Position numbers and translations under genes: made by a program
In this document: one piece after another, positions 8,307 through 17,310 of the stretch
Layout: each line of letters opens with the position of its first letter
Numbering within the stretch: position 1 is the stretch's first letter
Notes under the pieces: model-generated
The model's database searches: none
Told to the model about the DNA's origin: nothing
What the model saw: the letters and a program-made list of their open reading frames with translations, nothing else
NCBI GenBank assembly: GCA_963790545.1
Contig: CAWBPA010000026.1
Span: 124,001-188,000, forward strand
Length of the DNA stretch: 64,000 bases
Source of the DNA: DATBJG01 sp963790545
GTDB taxonomy: Bacteria > Acidobacteriota > Vicinamibacteria > Vicinamibacterales > JAMQPK01
Direction: 5' to 3'

Positions 8307-9654
8307 ATGACATCGCCGCATACGTCAACCTCGGCCGCCATCGATCGTCAGGCGCTCGTCACTTGGTATCGTCGCAATCGTGACCGCACGCGCATGCTCT
8401 TCGATCTGCTTGTCGAGGAGGCCTACTACTCGCGGCCCATCGCCTTACGGCATCCCATCGTCTTCTACGAAGGGCACCTGCCGGCGTTCAGCTTCAACAC
8501 GCTCGTGAAGAAGGCGCTCGGTGGCGCCGGCATCGATTCAAGGCTCGAGACGTTGTTCGCTCGCGGGATTGATCCATCAGAGCAATCCGACAACGTGAGC
8601 GGGGCACTCGACTGGCCGACTCGCGCCACGGTCCGGCAATTCGCCGACGAAGTCGACCACCGAGTCATCGAGGTCCTCATCTTCAGCAGAACTCGATCAA
8701 CCCGGCCACCCGCTGCTGGATCGTGCGGATGCGGTGTTTGCGATCCTCGAGCACGAGGCCATGCATCAGGAAACGCTGTTGTACATGTGGCACCAGCTGC
8801 CACTTGCGCAGAAACGAAAGCCTTCTGACTATCAACCTCGTTTCGACGGCCGAGTACCCCGCGATGAATGGATCGAGGTGCCTGCAGGCACTGCAACGCT
8901 TGGAGTTCGTCGTGACGCGCTCGCGTTTGGATGGGACAACGAGCTTCCGTCGCACATTGAGAACGTCGATTCATTCTCCATCGCGCGCCACGATGTGACA
9001 AATGCCGCATTTCTCGAATTCGTCGAGGTTGGAGGGTACCGGCAGAAGCGTTGGTGGCGGCCTGAGGATTGGGTGTGGGTGCAAAATGAAGCGGTGCGGC
9101 ACCCGCAGTTCTGGATTTTACAGGACGGTCAGTGGCACTGGCGAGGGATGTTCGATATTGTGCCGCTGCCGCTCGCGTGGCCCGTCTTCGTCAGCTACGG
9201 AGAAGCGAGCGCGTTCGCAGCCTGGCGTGCCGCGCGGCTGCCGACTGAGGCTGAGTTTCAACGGGCGGCGTACGGCACGCCCGACGATCGCGAGCGACCG
9301 TATCCGTGGGGGACACACTCGCCGGGCCCTGAGCATGGCGTCTTTGACTTCACGTCATGGGATCCCGAGCCTATCGGCAGTCACCCGGCTGGTCGAAGCG
9401 CATGGGGAATCGACGACCTGGTGGGTAACGGCTGGGAGTGGACGAGCACCGTGTTTGCCCCATTTCCCGGGTTCCGCCCGATTCCCTCGTACCCAGAATA
9501 CTCGGCGGACTTTTTCGACGGGGAACATTTCGTCATGAAGGGCGCCTCCCCGGCGACCTCCCGTGAGCTTATCCGCCCCTCGTTTCGAAACTGGTTCCGT
9601 TCGCGCTACCCCTACGTCTACGCCACGTTCCGGTGCGTCAAGGACGGTCGATGA
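8307..9654 (+). CDS. egtB: Ergothioneine biosynthesis protein EgtB (hercynine oxygenase type), frameshifted
   Basis: A non-heme iron sulfoxide synthase that joins a thiol (gamma-Glu-Cys or Cys) to hercynine. The N-terminal DinB-type domain carries HPIVFYEGHLPAFSFNTL and, after the break, LEHEAMHQETLLYMWHQL, which contains the iron-binding H-x3-H-x-E. The C-terminal half is an FGE-sulfatase domain (RLPTEAEFQRAAYG, WPVFVSYGEA, VGNGWEWTSTVFAPFPGF, MKGASPATS). The frame changes near 8676-8690: VIEVLI is followed one base later by SAELDQPGHPLLDRADAV; one extra T in ATCTTC (8682-8683) explains it. Start ATG 8307. About 449 aa when joined, a normal EgtB length. The egtD gene follows six bases downstream. 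Confidence 0.85.
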
Positions 9655-9660
9655 GCGTTC

Positions 9661-10645
9661 GTGGCCGCATCGCGCACATCCGAGCCCCGAATTCATCTCG
9701 ACGCGGCAGCAGAGTTTGCCAGCGACGTCCGCTATTACCTGGGGCTCGCCCCTCGTCAGCTCCCCTCTCGATATCTATACGATGCGCTCGGATCGGCTCT
9801 CTTCGACGCTATTTGCGAGCTTCCGTGGTACGCGATTCCGCGCGCAGAGGCACAGCTGCTCGTCTGAACACCGCGATGATGTCTTCAGGGCGCTCGGACG
9901 GGTCACGACCATTGTCGAACTCGGCCCTGGCCGTGGCGAGAAACTGCTGGCTCTTCTCGAAGCGCGCCCGCCGCAGGCTGAAATTCTCACCATCCACCTG
10001 GTCGATATTTCTCGCGCCGCGCTGACGGCTTCAGCGCGCGCGCTGGGCGGGCTGGAAGATATCGAGATCGTCACTCACGAAGCCCCGTACGAGGTCGGTC
10101 TGGAAGAACTCGGACGCTAATCGCGAGCAGGTGGTGTCACGCTGGCGCTGTTTTCTGGGATCGAACATTGGGAATTTCGATCGCCCTGGGGCAGAGGCGT
10201 TTCTGAGAACCATCCGAGCTGCTTTGGTCCCGGGAGATGCCTTCTCCTCGGAGCCGATCTCGTGAAGCCGGAACAGGACCTGTTGCTGGCGTACGACGAT
10301 CCTCTTGGGGTGACGGCCGCGTTCAATCGCAATCTGCTCGTCCGGATCAATCGCGAGCTGGGCGGCCACTTCGACCTCGATGCCTTCGATCACCGCGCCG
10401 TGTGGAACGCACCCGAATCACGAATGGAAATGCACCTGGTGGCGCGGGTGGCACACCGCGTGCGGATTGACGGGGCGGACCTCGAGATTGACTTCGGTGA
10501 GGGTGAACCAATCTGGACCGAGAGCTCTTACAAGTACCAGCCAGACGAAGTGGTGGATCTCGTCGAGCGCGCCGGGTTCAAATGTCTGGCACAGTGGATA
10601 GAAACGTCAGCGTCGTTTGCGCTTTCGCTGTTCCAGGCAAAATAG
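9661..10645 (+). pseudogene. egtD: L-histidine N-alpha-methyltransferase EgtD, broken by three frameshifts
   Basis: EgtD makes hercynine by trimethylating histidine with SAM, the step before EgtB. The family sequence is complete but spread over frames. Segment 1 from GTG 9661 reads LPSRYLYDALGSALFDAI. Segment 2 from about 9866 reads TIVELGPGRGEKLLALLE (SAM motif). Segment 3 from about 10107 reads FLGSNIGNFDRPGAEAFL. Segment 4 from about 10246 reads LGADLVKPEQDLLLAYDD and runs to 10645 (SFALSLFQAK). The shifts lie near 9860-9866 (gain), 10103-10118 (gain) and 10241-10246 (loss of one C, GCCTTCTCCTC for an expected GCCTTCCTCCTC). Protein conservation on both sides of every break argues for recent indels or sequence errors and against old decay. 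About 325 aa when repaired. Confidence 0.75.
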
Positions 10646-10649
10646 AATC

Positions 10650-10676
10650 GTTCGGATCGTTCGGGCCGTTCGGATC
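10650..10676. repeat. Three 9-bp tandem repeats between egtD and the permease gene
   Basis: GTTCGGATC, GTTCGGGCC and GTTCGGATC follow each other without gaps between the egtD stop and the permease start. No function is evident; it may be slippage-generated. Confidence 0.5.
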
Positions 10677-10686
10677 GCGACCCTCC

Positions 10687-12017
10687 ATGCGGGCCCTTCA
10701 GTCTTTCTTCGAATTGAATCAACGCGGCACGACGATCGCGCGCGAGCTGCGCGGCGGCGTCGCCACGTTTCTGACGATGGCCTATATCCTCGTGGCCAAT
10801 CCCGCGATTCTTGTCTCCGCGGGCGTGCCGGCCGAGGCCGCTGTCGCGGCCACGGCGTTGGCCGCAGGTCTTTGCTCCATCGCAATGGGCCTGGGTGCGA
10901 ACTTTCCGCTCGCGCTTGCACCGGGCATGGGCATTAATGCGTTGGTGGCTTTTCAAATCGCGCCAGCGGTCGGTTCATGGCAGACGGCTATGGGACTGGT
11001 CGTCATCGACGGAATGGTCGTGCTCGGCCTGGCGGTGCTTGGGCTTCGCGAGGCCGTCATGCACGCCATTCCAGCCGACCTCCGTCGGGCGATCGGTGTC
11101 GGGATCGGACTCCTCATCGCTTTCATTGGCGCGGTGAACGCACGCCTGGTCGTGGTCCCTGCGAGTACGGCCGCGATCGTCACCGAGGATCCAACCGCCG
11201 CGCTTCCTCCCGTGACGTCGGGAGAACTGGCCGCCGCTGAACCGCTCATCGCTCTCGTTGGCCTGTTGACGATGGCCTACCTGCTCCATCGCCGCGTGAC
11301 CGGAGCATTGGTCATCGGCATCGTAGTGGGGACGATTCTCGCCGGGCTGTTCGATCGCGTTTCAGTGCCGTCAGGTTCACCTGTTCGGCTCCCGGTGCTC
11401 GACACACTGTTTCAAGCCAACGTTCGCGAGGCGCTGGACCCGCGATTCGCGGCCTGCTCCTGTCGCTCGTCATGATTGATTTCTTCGACACGGTCGGGAC
11501 GGCCACAGGAATTGCGGAGGCGAGCGGATTGATCGATTCGAAGGGACACATTCCAGGCCTGCGCCGCATTCTCGCCATTGACGCCGTCAGTGCTTCCATC
11601 GGCGGGGCGTTTGGAGCAAGCTCGGTGACGGCGTACGTCGAGTCCGCGGCGGGCGTCGCGGAAGGCGCGCGCACCGGTCTACATTCGGTCGTTGTCGGTG
11701 GCTTGTTTCTGCTGGCGGCATTCGCGGCCCCACTGGTGACGGTGGTCCCTTCGGCTGCAACCGCCCCTGCTCTTATCGTGGTCGGCTCGCTGATGGTCCG
11801 TCAGATTACGCGCATCGAGTTTGAATCCTGGAGTACCGCGATTCCTGCCTTTCTGATCTTGTTGATGATCCCTTTGACCTATTCCATCTCCCATGGGATC
11901 GGACTCGGATTCATCGCGTACGTTCTGATCAAGCTTGCGGACCGCCGCTTCGCCGAAATCCATCCGCTCATGTACGCTGCCGCCGTGGCCTTTGCCATTC
12001 ACCTGTTCTGGATCTGA
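10687..12017 (+). CDS. NCS2-family (AzgA/PbuG-like) purine permease, frameshifted
   Basis: A 12-14 helix inner-membrane nucleobase transporter, adenine/guanine/hypoxanthine type by family. Motifs include GGVATFLTMAYILVANPAIL, ALAPGMGINA, VMIDFFDTVGTATG and SSVTAYVESAAGVAEGARTG. The frame is lost near 11440-11455: LDPRF is followed in a different frame by IRGLLLSLVMIDFF, consistent with one missing base. As given, the parts are 10687-11475 and 11472-12017. Start ATG 10687, 42 bases after egtD on the same strand. A link to ergothioneine is positional only; the family normally moves purines. Confidence 0.8.
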
Positions 12018-12026
12018 GGTTGCGAT

Positions 12027-12203
12027 TCACTCTGACGATTGTGGGCGACGGGTTTTCACGATCGCTCCCATGATTCCCAGCCCCGTAAGCATAGCGGCTC
12101 CGACACCGATCCATTGGTTGCTCATTCCCACGAGGTGGGCTCCATACGCAAGCGCACAGACGGCAACGACAACGCCAATCATGTAAACCGCAAAGTTGGT
12201 CAT
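12027..12203 (-). CDS. Small two-helix membrane protein
   Basis: A 58 aa protein starting MTNFAVYMIGVVVAVCALAY with two predicted membrane helices separated by GAHLVGMSNQW and a short basic tail. ATG 12203 is chosen because GGAGGAG lies about nine bases upstream; a longer frame from 12233 has no support. It converges on the permease gene. No known family recognised. Confidence 0.6.
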   Translation of the reverse strand: MTNFAVYMIGVVVAVCALAYGAHLVGMSNQWIGVGAAMLTGLGIMGAIVKTRRPQSSE

Positions 12204-12254
12204 ACCGTCTACTCCTCCAGACGGATGATCCAAGCGTGCAACTCCTGTACCTAT

Positions 12255-12401
12255 GCGGGGGCTAAAGCCCCCGCGCTACGAGTTGTAGCGCGCGGGCTTT
12301 AGCGCACGGTGGCCCAAGCAATGGTAGCGCGCGGGCTTTAGCCCGCGCGACGTGATAAATCCCTCAGGCGGTTGTAGCGCGCGGGCTTTCGCCCGCGCGA
12401 C
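12255..12401. repeat. Cluster of four GTAGCGC/CTTTAG-type hairpin repeats
   Basis: GCGGGGGCT-AA-AGCCCCCGC at 12255-12274 is followed by an imperfect copy at 12285-12306 and two nearly identical 28-base copies at 12324-12351 and 12374-12401 (GTAGCGCGCGGGCTTT[A/C]GCCCGCGCGAC). They form strong stems and lie between convergent/tandem gene ends. Related copies occur at 24951-25017 and 34820-34850. The rest of 12204-12478 contains no gene I can see. Confidence 0.75.
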
Positions 12402-12478
12402 GTGCATCGAAACGCTGCACAACAACACTGGACTGTCGGCTTGGTTGCCCACCTCCGGCCCAGCGTGTTTGGGGCTGG

Positions 12479-12952
12479 CTATTTCGTCAGCGATGCTCTG
12501 GCGCGGCGGATCTGGTCGGCGTGGTTGTGGGCATGATCCGCATAGATTTTGAGCCAATCCTGGACGGCGTACCGGCCGTGCTGGGTATGCGTACCTTCCC
12601 TTTCCCATTCAGCGTCCGACATTCGATCGAGGAGCTCGGCCGTCGTCAGTCGCGCCGTTCGGAACGCGTCCAACGAGGCTGCGATGGGGCGATCGTAGTA
12701 GAGCTTCCGCGCAAACTCGGCCTCGTCGTAGCCGTTGATCGCGGGTCGGTCTTCGGCGATGAGCAGCCGCAGACGGATTGCAGATGTCATCTCGCTGTCG
12801 GCCAGGTGATGCACGATTTCGCGAGCAGACCACTTCTCCGGGGCCGGCCGCGCGTCGAGCTCGGCATCGGTCGCACCTTCGAGCGCTTCCGCGACGGTTC
12901 GATAGCCTTCCTTGTACTTCTGCACCAGTTGTTGTCGCGTGCCTCGGTCCAT
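12479..12952 (-). CDS. DinB-like four-helix protein
   Basis: A 157 aa protein of the DinB/YfiT superfamily, metal-binding four-helix bundles often acting as thiol-dependent transferases. WSAREIVHHLADSEM carries the first His and YADHAHNHADQI the C-terminal His pair expected for metal binding. ATG 12952 gives a family-typical length. No operon partner; the exact reaction is unknown. Confidence 0.75.
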   Translation of the reverse strand: MDRGTRQQLVQKYKEGYRTVAEALEGATDAELDARPAPEKWSAREIVHHLADSEMTSAIRLRLLIAEDRPAINGYDEAEFARKLYYDRPIAASLDAFRTARLTTAELLDRMSDAEWEREGTHTQHGRYAVQDWLKIYADHAHNHADQIRRARASLTK

Positions 12953-13082
12953 ACTCGGTCCTCCGCGCTCAGAGTAACATCGACTGGGCGGTTCGCAGGT
13001 TCAGTCCGCTAACGGCCGTAAGATATGATGATCAGGTCATGCTGAGGAAATCAGACGGTCACCAAATTGTGGCGCGACCGTA

Positions 13083-13625
13083 TTGCGGACCATGGCCATG
13101 CCAGATAGTCGACGCAGCGGCTCGTCGGTCTGGAAGTCGAAGAACGAACAGGCAACGTTCAGCCACTCGGTGGTCATTGGAGCCGCCCCTCAGCGGGTCT
13201 TGGATGCCTTCTTCGATCCCGCAGACCTTGCCGCGTGGTGGCGCCCCTCACGGTCGGTGACCACACCCCGCCTGTTCGGCGCCTACGCATTGCAGTGGGC
13301 GACCAGCGACTACCGGGACGAGGTATTGGGTCCCCTTGGTGGCACATTCCACGGAACCGTTGTCGAATACACCCCGGGACGTGAATTCCTCGTTGCCGAC
13401 GCGTTCTGGCTTCCGCCTGAAGGAGAACCAATTGGCCCCATGGCGTTCGAGGTTGTCTGCGAGCCCCATGAGTCGGAGCGGGCGCTTCAACCGGCCACGC
13501 TTCTTCGGGTCGCGCAAAAGGGTTATGAGGAAAGCGAGCGTTGGGCCCGTTACTACGACGTCCTTCGGATCGGATTGCGTCGGGCGCTCGACACGATGAA
13601 GTTGCACCTCGAGCAGAATGGGTAG
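13083..13625 (+). CDS. SRPBCC (AHSA1-type) domain protein
   Basis: About 175-180 aa with the helix-grip fold used for binding hydrophobic ligands. ATFSHSVVIGAAPQRVLDAF and FDPADLAAWWRP are typical of the AHSA1 subgroup, with a C-terminal helix ending LHLEQNG. The start may be ATG 13083 or 13095. Its stop overlaps the next gene start (ATGGGTAG), so the pair is coupled. Ligand unknown. Confidence 0.7.
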   Translation: MRTMAMPDSRRSGSSVWKSKNEQATFSHSVVIGAAPQRVLDAFFDPADLAAWWRPSRSVTTPRLFGAYALQWATSDYRDEVLGPLGGTFHGTVVEYTPGREFLVADAFWLPPEGEPIGPMAFEVVCEPHESERALQPATLLRVAQKGYEESERWARYYDVLRIGLRRALDTMKLHLEQNG

Positions 13626-14388
13626 CGGGAGCACGGCTACGTCACCTCAGCGCCGACGCACATCCAAGAGCGTGACGGGAGCATCTGAGGCGCGTCGACT
13701 CCTTCGAGCGCATGCCAGCTCTGTGAAGGCAGTTGGACTGCAACGCTTCTTCAAGACCGGACCTGGAGAGTACGCGGAGGGCGATCGCTTCCTTGGCGTG
13801 ATGGTTCCGCACACGCGGCTCGTGGCACGAACGTGTGCCGACCTGTCTCCTGGTTCGATCCAATCGCTCATCCAGTCTCCCTTCCACGAAGAGCGTCTCC
13901 TCGGTCTCCTCATTCTCGGGCGGCAGTATCAACGAGGCACGACCGTCAGACGGGATGCTCTGTTTCGTCTGTACCTGCGCAACCGAAAGTGGATCAACAA
14001 TTGGGATTTGGTCGATTCGAGCGCCCCGTATGTGGTGGGCCCGCACCTCGAACGCTCCGACCGAAGTCTGCTGTCGCAACTGGCAGCCTCGAAGCGCCTT
14101 TGGGATCGCCGAATCGCCATGCTCGCCACATTTCACTTCATCAGGAACGGCGACTTTACCGATGCGTTCAGGCTCTGTGAACGGCTGTTAGCGGATCGGG
14201 AAGATTTGATGCACAAGGCGTGCGGCTGGATGTTGCGGGAGATTGGCAATCGAGACCGACGAGCGCTCGAGCGGTTCCTCGCGCGACACGCATCGACGAT
14301 GCCACGAACGATGCTGCGGTATGCGGTCGAGCGCCTGCCCGAATCTTCAAGGCGCCGATTCATGGCGGCGCGAGGTCGAAAATCGTGA
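13618..14388 (+). CDS. AlkD-like DNA alkylation repair protein
   Basis: A 256 aa HEAT-like repeat protein of the AlkC/AlkD superfamily that removes alkylated purines. RKWINNWDLVDSSAPYVVG holds the Trp-Asp motif (WDLVD) known in AlkD active sites, and LWDRRIAMLATFHFI and KACGWMLREIG are the following conserved repeats. The basic first 30 residues are outside the fold. It overlaps the SRPBCC gene by 8 bases and the next small gene by 4, so the three are likely co-translated. Activity is inferred from family. Confidence 0.8.
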   Translation: MGSGSTATSPQRRRTSKSVTGASEARRLLRAHASSVKAVGLQRFFKTGPGEYAEGDRFLGVMVPHTRLVARTCADLSPGSIQSLIQSPFHEERLLGLLILGRQYQRGTTVRRDALFRLYLRNRKWINNWDLVDSSAPYVVGPHLERSDRSLLSQLAASKRLWDRRIAMLATFHFIRNGDFTDAFRLCERLLADREDLMHKACGWMLREIGNRDRRALERFLARHASTMPRTMLRYAVERLPESSRRRFMAARGRKS

Positions 14389-14603
14389 CAGATCCCAAGA
14401 GTCCTATCATCCAGGACGAGCGGGTGCGTGTCTGGCTGGCGGCGGCCGAAGCCGACGCCGATCGGCGCGGCTTGCCCGAGGTGAAACCCGCGTTGCGCCT
14501 GTTTGCGCAGTCAACGGCGGCCCTGCGCGCCGCAGACTGGAACGGCCTCGCCCTGCCGGACGAGAACGCGGATCCCGTGGATCACCCGGATCGCGGAGAA
14601 TGA
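14385..14603 (+). CDS. Small AtzG/GatC-like protein upstream of the amidase
   Basis: 72 aa from GTG 14385, overlapping the AlkD-like stop (GTGA) and the amidase start (ATGA at 14600-14603). The pattern of two helices then an acidic tail (LPEVKPALRLFAQSTAALRA, LPDENADPVD) and the position just before an amidase recall AtzG-like (DUF4089) and GatC-type small subunits. Too little sequence to be certain. Tight coupling on both sides supports that it is a real gene. Confidence 0.6.
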   Translation: MTDPKSPIIQDERVRVWLAAAEADADRRGLPEVKPALRLFAQSTAALRAADWNGLALPDENADPVDHPDRGE

Positions 14604-15971
14604 GTAACATCGGTGCGTTGCCGACGATCGCGGCCGCTGCCAGGCAGCTTCGAAACGGCGCCACGACCTCGCAGAAGCTCACGACAGCCTGTCTCGAGCG
14701 GATCACCGAACTCAATTCGCGCCTGAACGCCTTTATCACCGTTCTTGGGGATCGGGCCCTGGCGGATGCAGAAGCTGCCGACCGCGAGCTCGCAGGTGGA
14801 ATGGATCGAGGGCCACTGCACGGGATTCCCCTCTCGTTGAAGGATCTCATCGACCTGGCGGGCTCGCCGACCACGGCGGCTTCTCGGCTTCGCCAGGGTG
14901 ACATCGCACAGCGCGACGCGCCTGTGGTGGATCGCCTCAGACAGGGCGGTGCGATCTTTGTCGGCAAATGCAATCTCCACGAGTTTGCCTACGGCACCAC
15001 CAGCGAGGATTCTGCGTTTGGCCCCGTGCGACATCCACTCGATCCGAATCGGTCAGCCGGCGGATCGAGCGGTGGATCCGCAGTGGCTATCGCCACCGGG
15101 ATGTCTTTCGCTTCTGTGGGGACCGACACGGGAGGGTCCATTCGCATTCCGGCCGCACTGTGCGGAATTGTCGGTCTCAAGCCGACCTACGCCGAGCTTC
15201 CGCTTTCGGGGATTGTTCCCCTGAGCGCATCGCTGGATCACGTTGGACCCATGACGCGGTCCGTCGGAGACGCCTGGATCATGTTCAACGTCATGAAGGG
15301 TCACGGCGCCCCGACGATCGAACGACCGGCATTGGATCGTCGCCGGACTCGTTTTGGCGTGCCACGTTCGTATTTCTTTGACATCCTCGACGATGACGTG
15401 CGCCGTTCGTTCGAAGAGCGTGTGAAGCATCTGCGAACCAGCGGGTGCTGAGGTTCAAGACGTGTGGATTCCGCATGCGGCAGACGCGCCGCCCATCTAT
15501 CTGCACATCCAAGCGCCCGAAGCGGCTTCGGTCCATGCACGATCGCTCGAGCGACAACCCGATGCCTACACGCCGAACGTACGCTGGCGACTCGAAGCCG
15601 GCCGCTATCTTCTGGCCGAAGACTACGTCCGCGCCCAACGTGGTCGTCTGGTGCTGCGACGCGAAGTCGATGCGATACTGCGGACCTGTCATGCACTGCT
15701 GCTGCCGACGGTGCCAATTCCCGCACCACCCCTAGGGGCGGTCGAGGCGACAGTGGGCGATCGGAAAGAGCTGGTTCGTAGCGTCATGCTGCGATTGACC
15801 CAGCTGTTCAACCTCACAGGCAATCCGGTGATCTCGATTCCTGCCGGTGCGACGGCTTCAGGGTTGCCGTGCGGTCTCCAGATCGTCGGTCGCAGGGGTG
15901 CGACCGAGGAACTGCTGGAGATTGCCAGCGCCTGTGAAGACATGGGGTCAGACCCCACCACAGAATCGTAA
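14600..15971 (+). CDS. Amidase-signature family hydrolase, frameshifted
   Basis: Amidase signature enzyme (AtzE/GatA-like), about 456 aa when joined. Catalytic elements are intact: GIPLSLKDLIDLAG (Lys), NRSAGGSSGGSAVAIA (cis-Ser) and GTDTGGSIRIPAALCG (nucleophile Ser). The frame is lost at about 15440-15447: HLRTSG ends in TGA while the next frame continues AEVQDVWIPHAADAPP to the end. Removing one G of GGGTGC joins them. The last residues (EDMGSDPTTES) are encoded by a dispersed hairpin repeat that has inserted into or replaced the normal end. Probably acts with the small upstream protein; substrate unknown, GatA proper seems unlikely as gatB is absent. Confidence 0.75.
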
Positions 15972-15987
15972 CGGGGTCTGACCCCAT
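15942..15987. repeat. GGGGTCAGACCCC dispersed palindrome pair, overlaps amidase C-terminus
   Basis: ATGGGGTCAGACCCC (15942-15956) is the exact inverse of GGGGTCTGACCCCAT (15973-15987), and each arm is itself palindromic around one base. This GGGGTCAGACCCC motif is a known type of mobile REP-like element in diverse bacteria (established knowledge). Here it supplies the amidase stop region and can form a 15-base-pair stem with a 16-base loop. Confidence 0.75.
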
Positions 15988-15991
15988 TCCA

Positions 15992-17032
15992 ATGGTAACC
16001 ACACTTTTTCATCGATGGGAACGACGGCTGGCCGCAGTCAGCGAAGGCGATCGTGTCGTTCGACCCTTCGAGTGGGGCCTCGATTGGATCCCCGGGAATG
16101 GCCACGAGCCAGACACCGCGGCCGACGTCGTCATCCACAGATGGGTTGACCAGGCTTTGAAGGATTCGGCACGTTTCTTTGAAGCGACCTCGACCACGGC
16201 GTACCAATTCGTACCCAATGGTTGGGATGGCGATGGACTGCTCACGTTTCCGTCGGCGCTGGAGACACCCCATCCCGTCAACAATGTTGTCCATGCCAGG
16301 TACATCCCGGCTCGCCGGTTTCGAGGGCGCACTCAGAAACGCGCTGTACTGGTGCTCCCTCAGTGGAATTCCGACGACAACGGCCACGTCGGCCTGTCAA
16401 AGATCCTCGCGCACGCCGGGATCAGTGCTCTTCGTCTGAGTCTTCCCTACCATGACCGGCGCATGCCGCCCGAACTCTCACGAGCTGATTACATCGTGAG
16501 CTCAAACGTGGTCCGAACGCTTCAGGTGTGCCGTCAGGCTGTGCTCGATGCGCGACGGGCCATTGCCTGGCTGGCGGACCGCGGGTACGAACGTATCGGC
16601 ATCCTCGGAACCAGTCTCGGATCCTGTCTGGCGATGCTGACCTCGGCGCACGAACCGCTCATACGCGTTCAGGCGCTGAACCACATTTCGCCGTACTTTG
16701 CGGATGTCGTGTGGGAGGGCCTGTCTACCGCGCACGTACGAGCCGGGCTCGAGGGACGAATCGATCTGGCTCGCCTCAGATCATTGTGGCTGCCGATCAG
16801 CCCTCAACACTATCTGGAGCGCGTGCGGACGAAACGAACGCTGCTGGTTTATGCGAAGTACGACCTGACGTTCCCGGTCCCGCTTTCAATGGCCCTGGTG
16901 AACGAATTCCGGAACAGGGAGATTCCGCACGAGGTGGCGGTGCTGCCGTGCGGGCATTATTCGTCGGGGAAGGTTCCGTTCAAATTTGTGGACGCGTGGG
17001 TCCTGACGAGGTTTCTGGCAAGAAATCTTTAA
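15992..17032 (+). CDS. Alpha/beta hydrolase family protein
   Basis: 346 aa, cytoplasmic by absence of a signal peptide. RAVLVLPQWNSDDNGHVGLS begins the alpha/beta fold, GILGTSLGSCLAML is the nucleophile elbow (G-T-S-L-G), KYDLTFPVP has the acid, and PCGHYSSGKVPF the catalytic His. Starts at ATG 15992 just downstream of the palindromic repeat. Reaction unknown (esterase or similar). Confidence 0.75.
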   Translation: MVTTLFHRWERRLAAVSEGDRVVRPFEWGLDWIPGNGHEPDTAADVVIHRWVDQALKDSARFFEATSTTAYQFVPNGWDGDGLLTFPSALETPHPVNNVVHARYIPARRFRGRTQKRAVLVLPQWNSDDNGHVGLSKILAHAGISALRLSLPYHDRRMPPELSRADYIVSSNVVRTLQVCRQAVLDARRAIAWLADRGYERIGILGTSLGSCLAMLTSAHEPLIRVQALNHISPYFADVVWEGLSTAHVRAGLEGRIDLARLRSLWLPISPQHYLERVRTKRTLLVYAKYDLTFPVPLSMALVNEFRNREIPHEVAVLPCGHYSSGKVPFKFVDAWVLTRFLARNL

Positions 17033-17033
17033 A

Positions 17034-17237
17034 TCAGAGATATCGAAGCAGCCCAAGCAACGCGCCGTACAGCACCCGCGTCAGTTCCCGCACCAGGGGT
17101 GTGACCTCCCCCTCGCTCACCATGTCTGCCACGGTCACCGGTTCGGTCAGCACCAGCCAAATGGCGGCTCCGGAGAGAATTGCCGCCACGATGCCTACGG
17201 CACCGGCAAGACTGATACCCAGGCGGAGAAGACCCAT
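17034..17237 (-). CDS. Small membrane protein downstream of the M16 gene
   Basis: 67 aa from ATG 17237 reading MGLLRLGISLAGAVG with a single strong membrane helix (IVAAILSGAAIWLVL) followed by an amphipathic tail ending LYGALLGLLRYL. It lies 73 bases downstream of the M16 gene on the same strand. No family recognised; reality is supported only by composition and position. Confidence 0.45.
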   Translation of the reverse strand: MGLLRLGISLAGAVGIVAAILSGAAIWLVLTEPVTVADMVSEGEVTPLVRELTRVLYGALLGLLRYL

Positions 17238-17310
17238 GACGATACTTTGACGCGCGGCGATGGTTTCTGGTTGGCCAATTGGCCAAAATTGCAGGGCAAT
17301 TCCCCCGCGA

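Noticed and set aside
8109..8321. Minus-strand 70-codon frame upstream of egtB
   Set aside because: No Shine-Dalgarno, Cys-rich random-looking composition, and overlaps a repeat; not a supported gene.
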